Origin: Sthenelais limicola
Lineage: Eukaryota > Annelida > Polychaeta > Phyllodocida > Sigalionidae
Reading direction: 5' to 3'
DNA length: 64,000 nt
Assembly: GCA_942159475.1 (NCBI GenBank)
Contig: OW804094.1
Span: 17,481,708-17,545,707 of the forward strand
Each line of letters starts with the position of its first letter. Position 1 is the stretch's first letter. Of the stretch, positions 51,903 to 62,466 are shown piece after piece. Made by a program: the position numbers and the translations under genes. The notes below the pieces were generated by a model. The model did no database searches and was not told where the DNA came from. It worked only from the letters and a program-made list of their open reading frames with translations.

Positions 51903-52311
51903 CACGTGTTACAGAAAAATGAGTCACAAGTCGCAGAATTGTTATTTTTCAGTGTTTATTCACAAGATTTATTTGTGGGAATGTTGTCATGTTTGGGGTG
52001 CTTAACGCCTTGTGTAGCATGGATACATGTATTAAATTTCATGACAGTGTAGTTAATATATCCATGCGTTTCTAAGGTCATCTTATATATAGAGCATATT
52101 TAGCTACTTTACTGTCCACCCAGAAATATTGCAAACTTTTTTCTCTCAAAAACTAAATATATCAACTATAAAATAAAGAAACACGTCTTAGATGTCCCTC
52201 ATGTTTAGTATCATTGGAATCCGTTTGATCTCATCTTTTCAAATATGATGATAACTCAAAATCCATCTTTTGCGACTTGTGACTCATTTTCCTTAAACAC
52301 ATCACAATTTG
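51903..52311. repeat. MITE family B
   Basis: CGTGTTACAGAAAAATGAGT to TTTTCCTTAAACACATCACA. Confidence 0.86.
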
Positions 52312-53099
52312 GTTTTGCATGATTTTTGTTGGTGTGTATATTATTTCATAAAAAAATAGACGATACACTTTTATTTCATAATTCAGACATGTCTCAGAGT
52401 CGATCGCCTCATTGTACATCAAAGTGGGCTTTCATTGTCCAAATTAGTACAATACTATAGACTATTTTACCGAACTTTAATTAATGTCATTTGACATGCT
52501 AAAGTTATCATAGTGCTGCCCCAGCCCCCCCCCCCCCACCGACACACAGATCGCCCACATCCTTAAGACGTTTTAAACCCATAGTACACGAACTTATGAA
52601 ACACAAACCAGGAAGTGAATAATATAAATTAGATCAAATCTAATGCATATTTTATCGAATTTTAACTATAATCATTTGAGATGCTAAATTAAAAAGAGTA
52701 AATTTGTTTGTTAGCGATACCGTGCCTAGTTAATGTATGGTCACGTCATTTCGATGTGATATTTATATTGTATTTTTATTTGTATTGCATAATTATATTA
52801 ATGGATTAACCAGGCCCTTCGTGATTATTATTTTGAGTACAGCATTCAGGGAAGATACTGTAATACTTTGAATGATTATTATTATGTTTATTATTAATAA
52901 GAATATATAAATAATGAATGTCACCTGCACTTAGACTATATCTGATGTTAGCCTACATTATAGTCATCCATCACACCATCCCATCTTTACGTGTTAATGA
53001 CACGTCTTTCACCCCCAATAGGTTTTTGTTTATATATTTATTTACTGTGTATTATTATTATCTTAGCCCCATGTCAACACCACCAAATAAACAAGCGAA

Positions 53100-53202
53100 T
53101 ATATTAATTAAGATACATACTCAGGTTAGAACGAACACAGGTCAAAAGGCAGAGACTGCTTTTTAAACAAATAAAGAATTTGTAAAAAAAAAAAAAAAAA
53201 AG
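53100..53202 (+). mobile_element. Poly(A)-tailed retroposon 3' end
   Basis: ACAAATAAAGAATTTGT followed by an 18-A run. The upstream extent is not defined. Confidence 0.45.
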
Positions 53203-54239
53203 TAGGTTTCACTGGGTGCCCCTTTCCCCCACAACCACGCACCCTTTGCCCGCCCATACACTTACACCCGCAAACACTAACATTTACTCAGGGAATCCAA
53301 TCCGCCTGTTTTTGTGTGAGCGTATAGCGAGTTTACTTCATGGTCTCCCTACTTAATGTTATGAATACAAATTAAACAACCTTCTTACACCTTAAACTAT
53401 TTGGGATGGTGAATGGGGTAGGTGAAATGTTTTCATTCAGATTAAACTCACTACACTTTAATCAAAGCACCCTCCCTCCTCATAGCTTTTTAAAAATTAA
53501 TGATTATATCTAAGTTGATTCTCTATCTAGTAGTTTGGGGAGAGCTCTCAGAAATAAACTATGGTAGATTTGAAACAATTATGAGGTATATACTTCGGGA
53601 TCTTTGCATCTGAATTCATGAAAAATAAGTGTATAATGTATTGATTGTTTCAAGGCTTGAAATCAACTAGGCATACAATATTACCACCTGGACAATATTA
53701 TCAATTGTTGTAGTAAACGTTCCATCTATATGAATATATTATTAGTTATTTATTATTGATTATCACGGAGCCGGCATTATATATACTGTGAGGTTCAGCT
53801 AATGAGTGAATAAATAATAAGTCAACCCGTTCCTGGTGGTACTGTATTTGTTGGACTGTTGATCTTATTACAGCACTGGACTGTATAAACCACATAATAA
53901 CTTCCCCTATACCTTTACAAACCCAACATTGATAGACAAATAGAGGGTCAATGTTGGGAGTGTCCAACAGTGCACCAGGTGAGCTAAGTAATGAGTGCTT
54001 GCATGTCTTGGCTATATAAGACCATAAATATTGGAGTGACCAGCTTAATATTATTTTAGTGCGCAGTAGTTTACTCACACAGGTGGGCTAACTCCCAGGT
54101 ACTCTGTCTAGGCCCAAAGTTGAGAGAGGTGCCTTCAAACGGAGGGAAAGCCTCTCGCCTCAAACTGCAAAGTGCCATTATAATTCCATTAAGACCGCAA
54201 CATGTCATTATATTCCCATTAGAATGCCTAGTAGGCCGG

Positions 54240-54331
54240 GTTTATTCTAGAAACTTGTTAATCCTTTTGTCAACTCTCGTACGTATGTATATCTTTGGCA
54301 AATAAACAATTTTTTTCAATTCAATTCATAT
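54240..54331 (+). mobile_element. Retroposon tail with (AATTC)n
   Basis: ATCTTTGGCAAATAAACAAT, T-run, then CAATTCAATTC. Compare the tail at 9702. Confidence 0.45.
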
Positions 54332-55284
54332 CAGTGGCGTTTCAGCCCCTACCCCCCTCCCCCTACCCCCTCCAGGCACACACACAAACCAAGTGAGAGG
54401 CCACACCTAAATATGCGCTAGTTGAAAAGTAGAACCGGTTTGACCCCTCGCACAATTCTATGGTGTTAAGAGGCAGCGATGATATTAAATCGTTCCATGT
54501 TTACTAAGGTCCATGGTGAGAATTAATAATAAGCTGAGGAACCTGGACACTTTAAACTTTAAGAAAGTGATAAATATCAAACCCTGACAAACCAATCGGA
54601 GAGAGATTTGTAAATATGATTTTAATGCGCCCTCCCTGTGTATCGAGGAAAACTACTGTCTGAAAAACTACCAACAATAAGAACTACCGCCCAGGAAAAC
54701 TACCAACTTAAAATATTATAAAAGATAATGATCTGGGAAGGCGCTAAATATCCTAGCTGGTATTTAGTTTGGTATTATTGGGACCTCTCGGGTGGTAGTT
54801 TTCGTATATAATCTATATTCTCCCTCCTAACCCCCTCATATAAACTTCATCAATTACTTCATCACTCATTACTAACGTTTCACTTATCATTAATTAGTAT
54901 TAAAGCAGCACGGTGGGAAGACCACCTATGGCGACACCGTGGTATATACAGGTTAACTAACGAGTTGGTTGAATATTGCATGAGTTGCGTAGCAACAAGT
55001 TCAATATTCTAAGCGACTGAATATTAACAGATTTATATTCAGGAATATTAACAGATTTATTATACATGCTTTCAATCATGAAAATAGAAAAAAATCCGAG
55101 TCATAAATTTGAATCTTACCGGTAATATTAGAAAAAAAAACAGATTGGTGCGTAAATCACTCTAGATACGTTGTTTTCAGAGCAATGCGTGTATAATAAA
55201 ATGTAAAATGCCAATAAAAACGAATAATAAAAAATTGAAGTAGTTTTTAACACCACAACCAGACACAAGCAGTTTTCATGAGAT

Positions 55285-55440
55285 TTTGAAGTTTTATTGA
55301 TGCTTTTTTGTACAGATGTTTTGATTCCTACGTTTCGATCCTAGGTTGGATCTTCATCAGGGAATGTTTGAATATGATGAGAATGGGGGGTATATTAAAA
55401 ATGTGTAACATTCATTTCCATGGTAACTGTCAACAAATTG
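55285..55440 (-). mobile_element. Penelope-like fragment with hammerhead-like motif
   Basis: On the minus strand CTGATGA (55354-55360), perfect GATCC/GGATC stem, GAAA (55333-55336), then CGTAGGAATCAAAA. Confidence 0.5.
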
Positions 55441-55632
55441 GAAAGACATGTCAGTCTACAGGCCTTGTTTGTAACTGGAATTTGCTCTTACCTTAATCTA
55501 ATAAAACATCAATGGTGGATATTGAATCGGTTTTCTAAATAGTATATTTTTCAAATTAAACGAGACGTACCGTAGGGGAGGTGAAGTTTAATTTTAATTT
55601 AATCGAGGACACCACGAGGGGTGTGGAGAATA

Positions 55633-55714
55633 AACCTCAATTTTATCTTAAATTTGGTTTATTTGAGAGGATTGGTGAAGGCGAATTGTACATTTTCAGA
55701 CGACCTGACCCATA
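55633..55714 (+). repeat. MITE family A, right end only
   Basis: TTTGAGAGGATTGGTGAAGG to TACATTTTCAGACGACCTGA, 36 bases from the TOE1 stop. Confidence 0.8.
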
Positions 55715-55749
55715 TCAAAAAATAAAAATGTAAGCACATGGATTCTTCA

Positions 55750-56331
55750 TTACGATCTAATCGCTTCCATTCTGTCCTTGTGTTCCTTGGAAGTTTTAGC
55801 GAATGAACTTTGACCTATACTCAGAGGGAAATCCTTGCCTCCCAGAGCTACTTTATTCCTATGTGCGTCCATACATGCCAGAGAGCCAGGACTTTTACTG
55901 TCCCCTGAACCAAGCTTCTCTATGAAATGGGCAAAGATAAAGCCTGTCATAAAAGAGTCAAATCCTGCGCGGTGTCCCGCTGTCCGACTCAAATTTGCTT
56001 TGTTACTTTGTTTGCTTTCAGTTAAAGCACTTGAACTGTTCGTATTCGATTGCGTATCAGTTTCAGTGTCACAGACATTAGAGGGAATGATGTCATCCTC
56101 TTCTCCATTTGGCTGTGATGGCTCCTCGCTAACGTCCATGCTTTCTTCCTGTTCCGTTGCGGTAGTTGTGGTTTGTTCTGTGGAGTCTTTCTCAGGCTGT
56201 ATTTCCTTCGCCTTGCGTTTTCTGCGATTTTTCTTGCGTTTTCTTTCGACATTTTTCTCGTCGTTGTCCAGGATGAGATTGATATCGTGGGAGTCTTGAC
56301 ATTTGCTAGCTCTGGGGCACCAACCATAGGC
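55750..56331 (-). CDS. TOE1: TOE1 exon 6 (zinc finger end, NLS, last catalytic Asp, C-terminus)
   Basis: 582 nt, TATACACAG acceptor, TAA stop at 55750-55752. It begins AYGWCPRASKCQDSH (three zinc ligands), then a basic cluster ERKRKKNRRKRKAK, an acidic Ser/Thr-rich linker, AGHRAGFDSFMTGFIFAHF with the final catalytic His/Asp, and a conserved C-terminal block with NKVALGGKDFPLSIGQSSF. Confidence 0.95.
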   Translation of the reverse strand, partial: AYGWCPRASKCQDSHDINLILDNDEKNVERKRKKNRRKRKAKEIQPEKDSTEQTTTTATEQEESMDVSEEPSQPNGEEDDIIPSNVCDTETDTQSNTNSSSALTESKQSNKANLSRTAGHRAGFDSFMTGFIFAHFIEKLGSGDSKSPGSLACMDAHRNKVALGGKDFPLSIGQSSFAKTSKEHKDRMEAIRS

Positions 56332-59300
56332 CTGTGTATAAGAAAACAGTCATATAGTTAGAGTGTAGACACAGTATAGAACAAATCAGAGGTCATTACT
56401 GCACATAGGATCCTCCTACTATTTTAGTCAAGGCAGGTTGGGGCTTATTGATTTATTACTAGCATGGCCCTATTTCATAACTCTTTGGAATTACAGGTTA
56501 TTTGCCAATAATGGGGTAGTAAAGTCTGCCATGTTGGATTTCCGATGTCAACATTCACATTTCAGGGACGCGCCATAGGGCCATTCTTCCCCTGGGCTAT
56601 AGTTTAATTCTCTCAGAAATCCGGCTGACTAAAGAATTTCAATGCTTTTCAAGGCCTTTCCAGGCCCTTTTTTTTAGTTATTTGCCAGGCCGATATTAAT
56701 GATTTTTCAGAACATAGATGACAGGACCTGCGGTTTGTAATTATTGTTTTCATAGGCCAATGATGTATTTAACAAGTTCTATATTCATATATTATATAAA
56801 TAACCGTTTTTCAACCTTTACTTTATGAGTCACTCTGTGGAACGTATGGGAAGGGCGAATCAGAAGAAAGTGTGCAGTAAAAAACAGAATCTTCGAAAAT
56901 TTCAAGGCCATTCAATAATAGATTCCAACAAGATTCAAGGCCCATATAATGATTTTCCAGGCCCTTCGACCAAAATGCCCATTTTCCAGCCAGGATTTTA
57001 AAACGCCTTGAATTTATTTGTCCAAATTCAAGTCTTTTCCAGGCTCCGCGGAGACCCTTTAGAGAGATAACAAATAGAGATCACAATTAAAGGCACTCAC
57101 CGCGAAATTATCACAGACTTGTATGTCTTGACTAATGGGCGGTAGTTCTGCACAGGGTAGGTATGTAATGTACCAGCAGGGGGTCGGGTAGTTGAGCGTA
57201 GACAGGCTGAAGTGTCGCTTCTTTTCTGCCTCAGCTTTTCTGTTGTCTCTCTGGCTAAAAGATATAATCAGAGAATAACAAAAATAGGATTGTATTTCTT
57301 TTTGCTCATAAACGGGAAAATATAGCAGTCTAATCTAAATTTACTAATAACGGGGTACTTGATTCGTGAATTGCAACAAATTCTGGGGAGTTTTTAGGTC
57401 GCCATCCATGGAAATCTTAGTTTTATCTAAATTCAGCAGTGATGAATGACGACATCTCTATAATATTTGTAATATCTTTCGAGACACTCCGCTATTGATT
57501 TCAAACATCCCGCTTTAAAAGGAACTGTCTACATGGAGAAAATAGCATAATATAAGTACAGTACAGATACAAGCCTCTAAGTACAAGAGCATGTAGTTGA
57601 TAAAATATAAGTGTACTCAATATCTTGAAAACATTTAAGATATATATATAGGCTACGTCTGAAAACTTCCCTGAGAGATAGAATGTTATTTCTTGTAACT
57701 GTTAAATAATTAGGGGTGAAGGTGGTACAAAAATCTTCATTCTTCTGGAATCTACCGAAAATTCACGTGGCCCCTCTATTTCTACCAGTTCGCAGTGAAA
57801 ACTTCCCATTCTGTTAAATAATTATTGGCCCCTAAATGAATACAAAATATATCAAATGGATGGATTTGGCACTACTAACTGTATTTAGAAGACCGTTGTT
57901 GACTGGTGTGGCTTTTGTTGAAGAACAATCAATTCGTGGATTTGGAATTTCTTGTTTTTATTGATTAACCCAACGTTTCGGTGCTCTTTGCACCTTCATC
58001 AGGGGTGGCGTGAACAATAATAAAGTATATAAAAGACTTCGGTGACTCGAATTCACAATGAACATTTAATTACCAACACCTCGTTCTATTCTCTCTCTCT
58101 ATATATTTAATGGTTCTTTAATGGCATATATTCACTTACCATTTCCTGAAGACATATTCCAGATAGGAGGCTGGGAAGCGAGCTTGGAACTCGGTGATGT
58201 ACTTAGTGTCAAAGACGCCCCCAGGGAAGAGTTCGGCAATGTCGGCCAGGAATACTGGCATTTTGGCCGGCATGTTGGTGTGGAAGCATTGGTAGAGGAA
58301 ACCCAAGTCTACAAATGCGTTGTGAAACACTATCGGAATTTTCTGGAGCGATATAGTAGCAAAGAGTTCCCGCAACCACTGGCGTTCTTTCTTATCGGGC
58401 TGCAAAAATATTCACTCTATTTGAGGTACATGTCAACAAAGCAGAAATTAGTTTCCAACTATTTCCAATAATTGATATTTTGTTTTACGAAATTGGCAAA
58501 TTAACATCTGGGGATTTGTGTCAATGAATGAGGAAGACTGTCAGGATCTTCAAGAGAATGATGGAAAAATAACAATTATTTCGATATTAATTTGTTGTAC
58601 TAATAAAGACTAATTGTTTTAGGCAACAATGTTAGGTTGTTTTTATTTTGTTTTCTGTCTTTATTTGTTTTCTCTATCATAAAACTAAACTTAAGATCGT
58701 ATAAATATGATGTGTTAAAGAAAAATGAGTCGCAAGTTGCAAAGTTGTTGTTTTTCAAAGTGTTTTATCCACAAGATGTCCTTGTAGATGCATGTACCAA
58801 ATTTGAGGACAGTGCAGTAAATATATTCATGCATTCCGAAGGTCAACTTATAGAGTATATTTAGTCACTTTAGTAGTAATTGTCCACCAAGAAACATTGC
58901 TAACTTTTTTCAAAACTAAATTATATAAAATATAAAATATAGAAGCATTTCTTAGATGCCATACAGGCTAAACAGACAAACATTCTTACCTTAGGCCTGT
59001 CTGGTCCACCGTGATATGGGATGCCTTTTGAATACTGTCGGTTGAAGTCAAAGTTATGATCCACAAGAAATTTCAATGACATTGGCTCGACAATGTACTC
59101 TTCAGAACATAACATGAGAATGTTAAATGTCTGAATGACATATTCAGCTGTTACTGTATTTGGTGAGGCGGATGCATCATCGTTCACGGTCGACAGCGTT
59201 TCTGTAATTGGTTTTTGTTTGAAACAACAAAGCCCGACTGAAATGACGGAACGAGTTCTAGAAATTTTTCCTAGGGCCTGGTACCTTGTCTCCACCTCTC

Positions 59301-61022
59301 TGAAATTAGAAAAGAATGTCATTATGAAAGTTGCCACAGAAAACTAAAAGTAAAATTCCCTGATTTTTCCCTGGTGTGTTTATATTTTCCCCTGATTCAT
59401 AACAAATGTAAAGGGTGCCAGGTCTGTAGTGACTGCTAAGAAAACTTATTTTCCGAATTAGAAAAGAATGAAATTATCATGTGCTGTACAGGTGTCCGAT
59501 GTAATGATGTTGTTGGTAGCGTCATAGAACTAACCCTATTTAACTTACATCGATCTTTTAAAATAAAGGGTGCTCAAGCTAGCAGACAGTATCAATAATA
59601 TAGGTTTTATATTGTATAGAATATGTGGGGAATATCTAATGACGACTAATAATTAATTTCTCTAATGAAACTAAAACTTGAAATGACATCAATAATTATA
59701 ATTCAATTAAATAAACAGGGAAGTTATCGCTAAAAAAAATGATCCGGAGCATCCAGAGCCAGACATAGTTAATGTATTTGGGGATGGTAATTCCCTCGAT
59801 GTAAATCAAACAGGCAAACAAAAGCGAGAATTTGCAATGAAGTAGGCCCTAATTTTTAGGGTCAATGCATTAATTAAAATAGCTCAAGAAGTGTTGAGGA
59901 AATGGTGCGTTCTTATATCATTATTTGTTCAACTTAAAGCACAAGTGTATGAACAATTCAATCTACTCACTTGGCATTCAATTCTCTCCGGTCGCCTAGC
60001 CCACTGAGCTCCTGAAAAACAGCAAGATTAACTCTTGTTTAGAACTTTAGAAGAGATAAAAAAAACATGGTCATGAAACCTAGGCATATTTATTTACCAT
60101 AAAATATTTGTAAAATATACCTAATATTTGCCTATCACTGATCTAGTCAGCAGTAACTAGGCATAATAACAAAACAGACACGAGAACACGGAAATATATA
60201 TATATAAGCTTTGGTTTTCAGCTCATAAATTTCCACTCATAATTTTCAATATATAAATAGTAAAAGAAACTTTTATTTCCATTTTGTTATACAGATAGCG
60301 ATAAAAGATTACAACATGAAAATAGGTGTTTTTTCTCTGTCCCAGACAGCTCTTCCAAACAAACCTTATGTAACTACATCTCTAACTACAAGTTTATAAA
60401 ATAAATGTTATTAACATTTATTTTGCATTACCAGAGTTTTACGTATGTTACTGTTAACTATGTACAAGTTACAACTGTGGCAGTACTAAATTTACGGTAC
60501 CCAGACGCTTCGGTCCAAAACCGCGTCGGCCCAGGCACTTGGACCTCGTCGGCCCAAGGCTTAGGCCGCGTCGGCCCAAGGGGTAGACCGCGTCGGCCCA
60601 CTAGGTAAATATAAAGGTATCAACTAAAAACTAGGAGTCAGAATGCTAGTGGGATATAACTACTGCCTATACTAACCTAGGCTACTGCCTATACTGACCT
60701 AGGACCACACATTTAAGGTTAGGTTTAGGGTTATAGTTAGCATCAGTATCTTGGGGGTGGGCCGAGCCGGCCTTGGGGGTGGGCCGACGCGGTTTTGGAG
60801 GTGGGCCGACGGGGTGCACAGGTGGGCCGACGGGGCTTGGGCCGACGCGGTGTTGGGACGACGTGCCTATGAATCAAATTTACTTGGTCTTTGGATGTCG
60901 ATACTCACCATATCAAGCGCGATGAATGTTGATGATCTGACGGCCAGGAGCAAAGTCGGCCATAACTCTGTGATGTTATCATTTTGTACATCGATAACGG
61001 GGAGAACTTCTAAAGAAGGCAT
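55750..61022 (-). CDS. TOE1: TOE1 (Target of EGR1; CAF1/DEDD-family 3'-5' exonuclease), spliced gene
   Basis: Nuclear deadenylase of the CAF1/Pop2 family. In better-studied animals it works in Cajal bodies, trimming oligo(A) and extended tails from small nuclear RNA precursors. Six exons join in frame to 486 residues (human about 510). Catalytic acids visible: D37 and E39 (ALDM-ELSGLGDR), D186 (HNAFVDLGFL), and H413/D418 (HRAGFDSFMTG). The CCCH zinc finger C289-x8-C298-x5-C304-x3-H308 sits between catalytic blocks, as in vertebrate TOE1. A basic stretch at 322-335 looks like a nuclear localisation signal, followed by an acidic and Ser/Thr-rich linker. The finger and linker inserted before the last catalytic Asp separate TOE1 from PARN and CNOT7/8. 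Confidence 0.95.
56332..57100. other. TOE1 intron 5
   Basis: Single-copy-looking intron. Repeated phrases around AGGCCCTTTCCAGGC occur at 56655-57050, an old diverged tandem or repeat. Confidence 0.5.
57101..57254 (-). CDS. TOE1: TOE1 exon 5 (first half of zinc finger)
   Basis: 154 nt, ATCTTTTAG acceptor and GTGAGT donor, phase 2 to 0. It reads CQRDNRKAEAEKKRHFSLST and later LPPISQDIQVCDNFA. The last Cys is the first ligand of the CCCH finger completed by exon 6. Confidence 0.92.
57895..58080 (-). mobile_element. Penelope-like fragment with hammerhead-like motif
   Basis: On the minus strand CTGATGA (57996-58002), perfect GGTGC/GCACC stem, GAAA (57976-57979) and CGTTGGGTTAATC. The clearest of the four. 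Confidence 0.55.
58140..58399 (-). CDS. TOE1: TOE1 exon 4 (catalytic core)
   Basis: 260 nt, TTTTTGCAG acceptor and GTAAGT donor, phase 0 to 2. It contains IPIVFHNAFVDLGFLYQCF with the third catalytic Asp (D186), then LADIAELFPGGVFDTKYI and ASYLEYVFRK, all TOE1-typical. Confidence 0.96.
58707..58965. repeat. MITE family B, left part, beside TOE1 exon 3
   Basis: ATGATGTGTTAAAGAAAAAT start. The right end is lost about 25 bases from the exon donor. Confidence 0.8.
58990..59299 (-). CDS. TOE1: TOE1 exon 3
   Basis: 310 nt, AATTTCAG acceptor and GTAAGA donor, phase 2 to 0. It reads EVETRYQALGKISRTRSVIS and then VGLCCFKQK, followed by the helical middle of the nuclease domain, ending FNRQYSKGIPYHGGPDRPK. 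A MITE fragment ends about 25 bases past the donor. Confidence 0.93.
59971..60011 (-). CDS. TOE1: TOE1 exon 2
   Basis: 41 nt, TTTTTCAG acceptor and GTGAGT donor. It reads ELSGLGDRRELNA, supplying the catalytic Glu of the D-x-E motif and the family's E-L-S-G-L-G-D-R signature. Confidence 0.94.
60500..60870. repeat. GC-rich foldback in TOE1 intron 1
   Basis: Left arm: about four CCGCGTCGGCCCA-type units. Right arm: about five inverted TGGGCCGACGCGG units. Much richer in G+C and CpG than surrounding intron. Confidence 0.8.
60909..61022 (-). CDS. TOE1: TOE1 exon 1
   Basis: 114 nt, ATG at 61020-61022, GTGAGT donor, phase 0. It begins MPSLEVLPVIDVQNDNITEL, the TOE1 'V-x-V-I/V-D-V-Q-x-x-N' start, and ends with IALDM carrying the first catalytic Asp. 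The start agrees with the family's usual length. Confidence 0.93.
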
Positions 61023-61340
61023 TTTGAAACAACCACCTCTATTATTACTGAGTCTGAGGCAACTTCGCGGCTCGTGAGCGATAATATAGGTTTTTAAAGT
61101 TCCTAGATAGATTTCAAAGAGCTGTGGCTATGAAGCCATCCACCGTATACTTGCAATTCAAGACAAGATGACACAGAAATGGTAACGAATGTTTAAGTTG
61201 TATTTTCCCTCCTAAATTTAAATAAATATCCATGAAATTCTCCGCGCGTGTTTGACCCAGACACCGACCAGAAGAGCTTGCCTGTAGATGGCGCCTCTTA
61301 GCGCGCACCTGCTGCCACCTAGTGTTTCCACTTGGAACCG
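61023..61340 (-). promoter_or_regulatory. TOE1 5' leader and upstream region with two CTCF-like motifs
   Basis: Non-repetitive, locally GC-richer DNA upstream of the TOE1 start. It holds CCTGTAGATGGCGC at 61281-61294 and, on the other strand, ACACTAGGTGGCAG at 61312-61325. Each differs by about one base from the vertebrate CTCF core. No TATA box is evident. Confidence 0.35.
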
Positions 61341-61379
61341 TTCGATGATGGGCTGAGTTTTTTTTCATTTCGTTTTGTA

Positions 61380-61804
61380 ACTGTTAGTCATGTGTATGTG
61401 GGGTGGAGGTGGGGGTCGGGAGCATTAGGTAGCTTCATAAAACGGTAAAAGCGATGCTCGTTAAATTCAGTGAGAAAGCCGTAAATTAATACCTCCCCAA
61501 TGAATGAAAAATTCACCTCAATGGCAGCCTCTGACAGTAGTACGGTATAAGACAAGAATTACAAGCATAAGCTTGTGTAAACGCAGGTTTTTAATTATTC
61601 GAATTATATAGAATTGTAATTATAGGTAAAAATTAAGTATATTTTTTATTATAAGTATAAATATAGGTCGATTACATAATAATAATTATAAGTATAATTA
61701 TAATTAAAAATATGAATATATCAGACCAAGGGTGGAATGAAGGATGGAGTGACGGATGGACATTGTGTGCACACAAGTACATTGTGTGCACACAAGTACA
61801 GTGT
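61380..61804. other. Upstream intergenic, no gene seen
   Basis: A short G-rich patch, then strongly AT-rich TATAATTATAAGTATAATT-type sequence. Confidence 0.5.
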
Positions 61805-62030
61805 GTGTACTTCAAGTACCCACCGCGTACCCTTTAAGTGCCCTTTAAGTACCCTTCAAGTGCCCTCCAAGTACCCTCCAAGTACCCACCAAGTACCATT
61901 CAAGTACCATTCAAGTACCATTCAAGTGCCCTTCAAGTACCCACCAAGTACCCTTTAAGTGCCCTTCAAGTACCCTTCAAGTACCATTCAAGTACCCTTC
62001 AAGTGCCCACCAAGTACCCTTCAAGTACCT
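61805..62030. repeat. (CAAGTACCCTT)n tandem repeat
   Basis: About 20 units of 10-12 bp, CAAGTACCC(T/A)(T/C). Open frames reading KYPPST repeats are artefacts. Confidence 0.93.
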
Positions 62031-62180
62031 CCAAGTACGGTACACTCCAAGTACGGTACACTCCAAGTACGGTACACTCCAAGTACGGTACACTCCAAGT
62101 ACGGTACACTCCAAGTACGGTACACTCCAAGTACGGTACACTCCAAGTACGGTACACTCCAAGTACGGTACACTCCTAGT
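62031..62180. repeat. 16-bp tandem repeat (CAAGTACGGTACACTC)
   Basis: Nine near-identical units. They share CAAGTAC with the neighbouring array, so one grew from the other. Confidence 0.95.
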
Positions 62181-62345
62181 ACACTCTACACTGACAAGTA
62201 CAGTGTGCACACTGTATGCACACACAAGTACAGTGTGCACACACAAGTACAGTATAGACACAAGTACAGTATAGACAGAAGGGGAGAGAGAGGAGAGGGG
62301 GGGGGGGGGGAGAGAGAGAGAAGGGGAGAGAGAAGGAGGGGAGGG
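62181..62345. repeat. CAAGTACAGT repeats and GA/poly-dG tract
   Basis: CACACAAGTACAGTGTGCAC-type units, then GGGGAGAGAGAGG with a dG run. Confidence 0.88.
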
Positions 62346-62466
62346 AAGGATGGAGTGAAGGATGGATGGAGTGATGGATGGATGGATGGAGTGATGGATG
62401 AATTGAAGGATGGACTGAAGGATGGACTGAAGGATGGACTGAAGGATGGACTGAAGGATGGACCGA
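62346..62466. repeat. (GAAGGATGGACT)n tandem repeat
   Basis: ATGGATGGATGGAGTGATGG, then about six GAAGGATGGACT units. Followed by a T-rich stretch. Confidence 0.92.

Larger units (their letters stand above)
52312..55284. other. Intergenic region, no gene seen
   Basis: AT-rich sequence with a dC tract (52525), a poly(A)-tailed retroposon end and a further retroposon tail, but no recognisable exon on either strand. Confidence 0.5.

Noticed and set aside
55835..56361. Plus-strand frames of 154 and 62 residues
   Set aside because: Antisense of TOE1 exon 6.
58121..58471. 116-residue plus-strand open frame
   Set aside because: It is the complement of TOE1 exon 4, which has conserved residues and proper splice sites. 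No independent support.
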